The notes below the pieces were generated by a model. That model was not told where the DNA came from. It searched no databases and saw only the letters and a program-made list of their open reading frames with translations. The translations under genes and the position numbers were made by a program. DNA of 8,050 nt from G020354645 sp050053515 (GTDB lineage Bacteria; Desulfobacterota; Desulfobacteria; Desulfobacterales; G020354645): contig JASFTQ010000217.1 of assembly GCA_050053515.1 (NCBI GenBank), positions 1 through 8,050 on the forward strand. Reading direction: 5' to 3'. Shown piece after piece: positions 6,504-8,050 of this stretch (position 1 is the stretch's first letter; the number at the start of each line of letters is the position of its first letter).

Positions 6504-6538
6504 TAAAAAAAATAGCAAAACTGATATTTTTGCGTGAC

Positions 6539-6670
6539 GATCGAATTGGCCGGGTCAACAAGCCGATAAAAATTGTAATATAAAACAATTAATTATCAAA
6601 AATTTTCTATTTTGACACTAACCCCAATGCAGAAGTGACAACCTGGAACCGGTAAGATCGAATAGCCGGG
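6539..6670 (+). repeat. short direct repeat pair around GATCGAAT-GCCGGG
   Basis: GATCGAATTGGCCGGG at 6539-6554 recurs as GATCGAATAGCCGGG at 6656-6670, differing by one substitution and one deleted base. The copies are 117 bases apart and the second abuts the integrase remnant. They could be recombinase arm sites, remnants of a duplication, or chance. Confidence 0.3.
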
Positions 6671-6989
6671 AAATAAAAACAGCTTAAAAAAACAGTTTTT
6701 TGAGGTCTGCAAAAGGGCAGACATCGCCTTCGGCCGCAAAGTCTCAGGCGGCATCGTTTTCAATGATTTCCGCCGTACTTTTAAAACCAACCTGTTGCTT
6801 GCCGGTGTGGACAAAGCCCACCGAGATGCGATTTTGGGACACCGCTTAAAAGGAATGGATGCACATTATATCGTGGTCAGCGATGTTTCTTTGACAAGGG
6901 TGATGGATCGGTATACAAGGTGGTTTGATCGGCAGGTATTTTGCGCACGTGTTGACCAAAACGTTGATCCAATTTCATCGAACCTGTAA
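6666..6989 (+). pseudogene. tyrosine recombinase / phage integrase, C-terminal remnant
   Basis: An open frame of 107 codons follows a TAG at 6663-6665 and ends at TAA 6987-6989. It is the C-terminal catalytic part of a tyrosine integrase. NDFRRTFKTNLLLAGVDK (33-50) is box II, and AILGHRLKGMDAHY (55-68) carries the second histidine (H59) and the nucleophilic tyrosine (Y68) at the spacing used by XerC-type enzymes. The tail DRYTRWFDRQ is typical. The first catalytic arginine and the N-terminal DNA-binding domains are missing, and the box II histidine (HxxR) is N33 here. A full integrase is 300-400 residues, so this is a decayed fragment and should be inactive. A later TTG at 6795 is the only internal start-like codon. 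Its closeness to a tRNA 3'-end copy at 7099-7127 suggests the edge of an old integrated element. Confidence 0.75.
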
Positions 6990-7098
6990 AAAATTAAGAT
7001 ATACTTTCTATAGGTTTAATGCTATAAGCGATTTATGAAGACAACCTTGATAAAATATTATATAAAGGTAGTTTGCAGAGGCAATCTTTGTAAAGTCT

Positions 7099-7127
7099 TG
7101 GCGGAAGTGCATGGGAATCGAATCCAA
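7099..7127 (-). other. tRNA 3'-end fragment (tRNA-Sec-like), candidate att core
   Basis: On the minus strand this reads a T arm and acceptor end: TTGGA, loop TTCGATT, CCCAT, then GCACTTCC, discriminator G and an encoded CCA. The CTTCCGCCA ending and the 8-base acceptor strand match the selC (tRNA-Sec) pattern, as in E. coli. The T stem is damaged (A53 facing C61), and the sequence upstream of the T arm is unrelated, so there is no full tRNA here. Truncation inside the T arm is what a tyrosine integrase leaves after inserting at a tRNA 3' end. Confidence 0.5.
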
Positions 7128-7173
7128 ACACGCGCGTATAGCTTACTGAAATATATACATAAGTTAATCTCCT

Positions 7174-7205
7174 AAACCGCGTCCGACATGGTTACGACAC
7201 GGTTT
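7174..7205. repeat. inverted repeat with 10-base arms
   Basis: AAACCGCGTC (7174-7183) and GACACGGTTT (7196-7205) pair with one mismatch around a 12-base loop. On the minus strand the repeat begins at the TAA of the short frame that ends at 7204, so it may be a former transcription-end hairpin, though no T tract follows on that strand. Confidence 0.35.
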
Positions 7206-7366
7206 ATCCAATCTTTTTCCTGAACTGCACGACATTCCCACCACGCTCCATCAGCTCAGGGTGATATGATTCAACTAAAGCCTCTCATATAAAATAGCTC
7301 GAAAATTCCAAAATTATTCCCCAGAAAATGCAAGTTTTTTCATTAACAATTTTTTAACCTTACATT

Positions 7367-7552
7367 TTGCCTTCGCAAAGTGAGGATGATAATATTTTCA
7401 TGGAGCTTCTTAACGAGGGCAAGCGGTATTGCATGGACATATACAGATCATTGCACCGCGTCATCCTCAAAGCCTACAAACAACTGCCGGAATTCCGGGA
7501 TGATATCGCTCAAAAAATTGAGGGAATTATCCGTTCAAATAAAATTTTATGA
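7367..7552 (+). CDS. possible small hypothetical protein
   Basis: A plus-strand open frame of 61 codons from TTG at 7367 (50 codons if the ATG at 7400 is used). The product is amphipathic and charged, with NEGKRYCMDIYRSLHRVILK and QLPEFRDDIAQKIEGIIRS, and would be mostly helical; it lacks a signal peptide or membrane segment. I do not recognise a family. GAGG occurs 14 bases before the ATG, which is too far for a good ribosome site, so the start is uncertain. The amino-acid balance looks more like coding DNA than the neighbouring frames, but it may be a fragment of a larger gene or chance. Confidence 0.3.
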   Translation: MPSQSEDDNIFMELLNEGKRYCMDIYRSLHRVILKAYKQLPEFRDDIAQKIEGIIRSNKIL

Positions 7553-7626
7553 CAAAGGAAAGTCAACGACCACCCGAATATAGGCTATGTCACAATTCGC
7601 AAAGCCACGGATTTTCTGTTTTTGTC

Positions 7627-7647
7627 ATTCCGGGCTTGGTCCGGAAT
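7627..7647. repeat. REP-like hairpin, copy 1
   Basis: ATTCCGG (7627-7633) and CCGGAAT (7641-7647) pair perfectly around the 7-base loop GCTTGGT, preceded by TTTGTC. It belongs to the GTCATTCCGG...CCGGAATCC type of dispersed intergenic element known from many bacterial genomes. Confidence 0.55.
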
Positions 7648-7688
7648 CCATTGTAATTGTATCATCTTAGCCACCTGGATGCCGTTTC

Positions 7689-7721
7689 GTCATCCCGGAC
7701 GTGCTCCGGGCCCGGCATGAC
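7689..7721. repeat. REP-like hairpin, copy 2
   Basis: CCCGGA (7694-7699) and TCCGGG (7705-7710) pair perfectly around CGTGC, framed by GTCAT (7689-7693) and ATGAC (7717-7721) with a 6-base bulge. It starts 62 bases after copy 1 begins and shares the GTCATyCCGG opening, so the two form a small tandem cluster. Confidence 0.5.
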
Positions 7722-7962
7722 ATGAGGAATAATCATTTTTTTTCTATTGCAACACAGCCTGAAAGGGAGCGCCTTGGTTTTTAGGCCATAGCCCGAAAAA
7801 GCAAAAGCTGGCCGGGGGAAAATATAACTGTTTTTAACGGGTAAGGCGATGGATTCGAAATACACGGTGTGACAAGCTTGCCCTGTCCACCCCGCCTGCC
7901 CCGTGGAATGCGTAGCTTATTTTCCTGGGGTTAAATTGTTCACAGAAAAGGAGCTCGTCCCG

Positions 7963-8050
7963 TTGAAATCTGCGGAGCAGACACCTAAAAGTGTTCAATC
8001 GGGGTACCTGAGCGACTTGTCGGGTCGGTCTGTGCGGCGGAGCTTAAGCG
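7963..8050 (+). CDS. possible start of a gene truncated by the window edge
   Basis: A plus-strand frame stays open to the last base. TTG at 7963 has AAAAGGAG 9 bases upstream and would give MKSAEQTPKSVQSGYLSDLS followed by nine more residues, with no recognised similarity. The frame is also open for at least 60 bases further upstream, so the start is a guess from the ribosome-site match. It may equally be part of a non-coding dispersed repeat. Confidence 0.2.
   Translation, partial: MKSAEQTPKSVQSGYLSDLSGRSVRRSLS

Larger units (their letters stand above)
6340..6665. other. non-coding gap upstream of rpiR
   Basis: These 326 bases carry the rpiR leader hairpin and promoter, an AT-rich stretch around 6505-6610 with a small inverted repeat (AATTGT at 6571-6576, ACAATT at 6585-6590), and the first copy of a short direct repeat. 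Short open frames here have no start signals or recognisable similarity. Confidence 0.7.
6990..7366. other. gene-poor stretch between integrase remnant and small ORF
   Basis: No complete gene is visible. The stretch holds the tRNA 3'-end copy (7099-7127), an inverted repeat with arms at 7174-7183 and 7196-7205, and a 26-codon minus-strand frame (7284 to 7207, stop 7204-7206) that reads EALVESYHPELMERGGNVVQ and six more residues. That frame has the look of a protein C terminus but no start. Confidence 0.6.
7553..8050. other. gene-poor right edge with repeats and a truncated open frame
   Basis: About 500 bases with no complete gene. The stretch contains two REP-like hairpins, a T8 run (7736-7743) and a GC-rich hairpin with CCCC/GGGG and GGAA/TTCC arms (7899-7908 with 7922-7930). 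An open plus-strand frame runs out of the window. The minus-strand frame at 7662-7865 is judged non-coding. Confidence 0.6.

Noticed and set aside
6336..6518. 60-codon minus-strand frame upstream of rpiR
   Set aside because: It overlaps the rpiR start in another frame, spans the proposed promoter and has no ribosome site or recognisable content.
7598..7610. CGCAAAGCCACGG, resembling the conserved segment of GEMM (cyclic di-GMP-I) riboswitches
   Set aside because: The GGGCAAACC-type segment upstream and the second arm with the tetraloop receptor downstream are missing, so no complete riboswitch can be drawn.
7662..7865. 67-codon minus-strand frame
   Set aside because: It runs through a REP-like hairpin and a T8 run and has no ribosome site or family resemblance.
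1..8050. CRISPR array, rRNA or a complete tRNA
   Set aside because: No regularly spaced repeats, no rRNA-like sequence and no full cloverleaf were found; only the 3' piece of a tRNA at 7099-7127 is present.

Overview
The window most resembles a chromosomal catabolic locus of a Gram-negative proteobacterium, probably a Desulfobacterota/deltaproteobacterial relative. That assignment is inferred from the TRAP transporter family, the style of the integrase remnant, the REP-like intergenic hairpins and a tRNA-Sec-like 3' end. It was not tested by any search.

Left two thirds (about 1-6340): every convincing gene is on the minus strand, so the transcription order runs right to left. An RpiR-family regulator comes first, then a complete tripartite TRAP transporter in the order dctQ, dctM, dctP. 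These are followed by an RraA-fold aldolase-like protein, a PfkB-family sugar-acid kinase (best match 2-keto-3-deoxygluconate kinase) and the 5' part of a D-2-hydroxyacid dehydrogenase gene. That last gene carries an in-frame stop and a one-base frameshift and runs off the left edge. dctQ and dctM overlap, and dctP, rraA and the kinase follow with their own strong Shine-Dalgarno sequences. Taken together this reads as uptake and breakdown of a sugar acid or related 2-hydroxy/2-oxo acid under RpiR control. The kinase would phosphorylate a 2-keto-3-deoxy acid and the RraA-like enzyme would cleave a 2-oxo acid to give pyruvate. The exact substrate cannot be read from the sequence, and no sugar-acid dehydratase lies inside the window.

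Regulatory DNA: the 383-base gap before dctQ holds a perfect palindrome, a -10-like box and a cluster of hairpins. The rpiR leader holds a good promoter and a hairpin. The gap between dctP and rraA holds a 13-bp inverted repeat that interlocks with a 9-bp inverted repeat (a pseudoknot-capable arrangement), which is the most unusual regulatory feature seen here.

Right third (about 6340-8050): no intact long gene is visible. It contains the C-terminal 107 residues of a tyrosine recombinase (plus strand) whose box II histidine is replaced by asparagine. About 110 bases further on is a minus-strand copy of the last 29 bases of a tRNA, including CCA, that looks like a tRNA-Sec (selC) attachment-site core. 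Beyond these lie a possible small ORF, two REP-like inverted repeats and an open frame cut off by the right edge. This looks like the decayed edge of an integrated element next to the catabolic operon.
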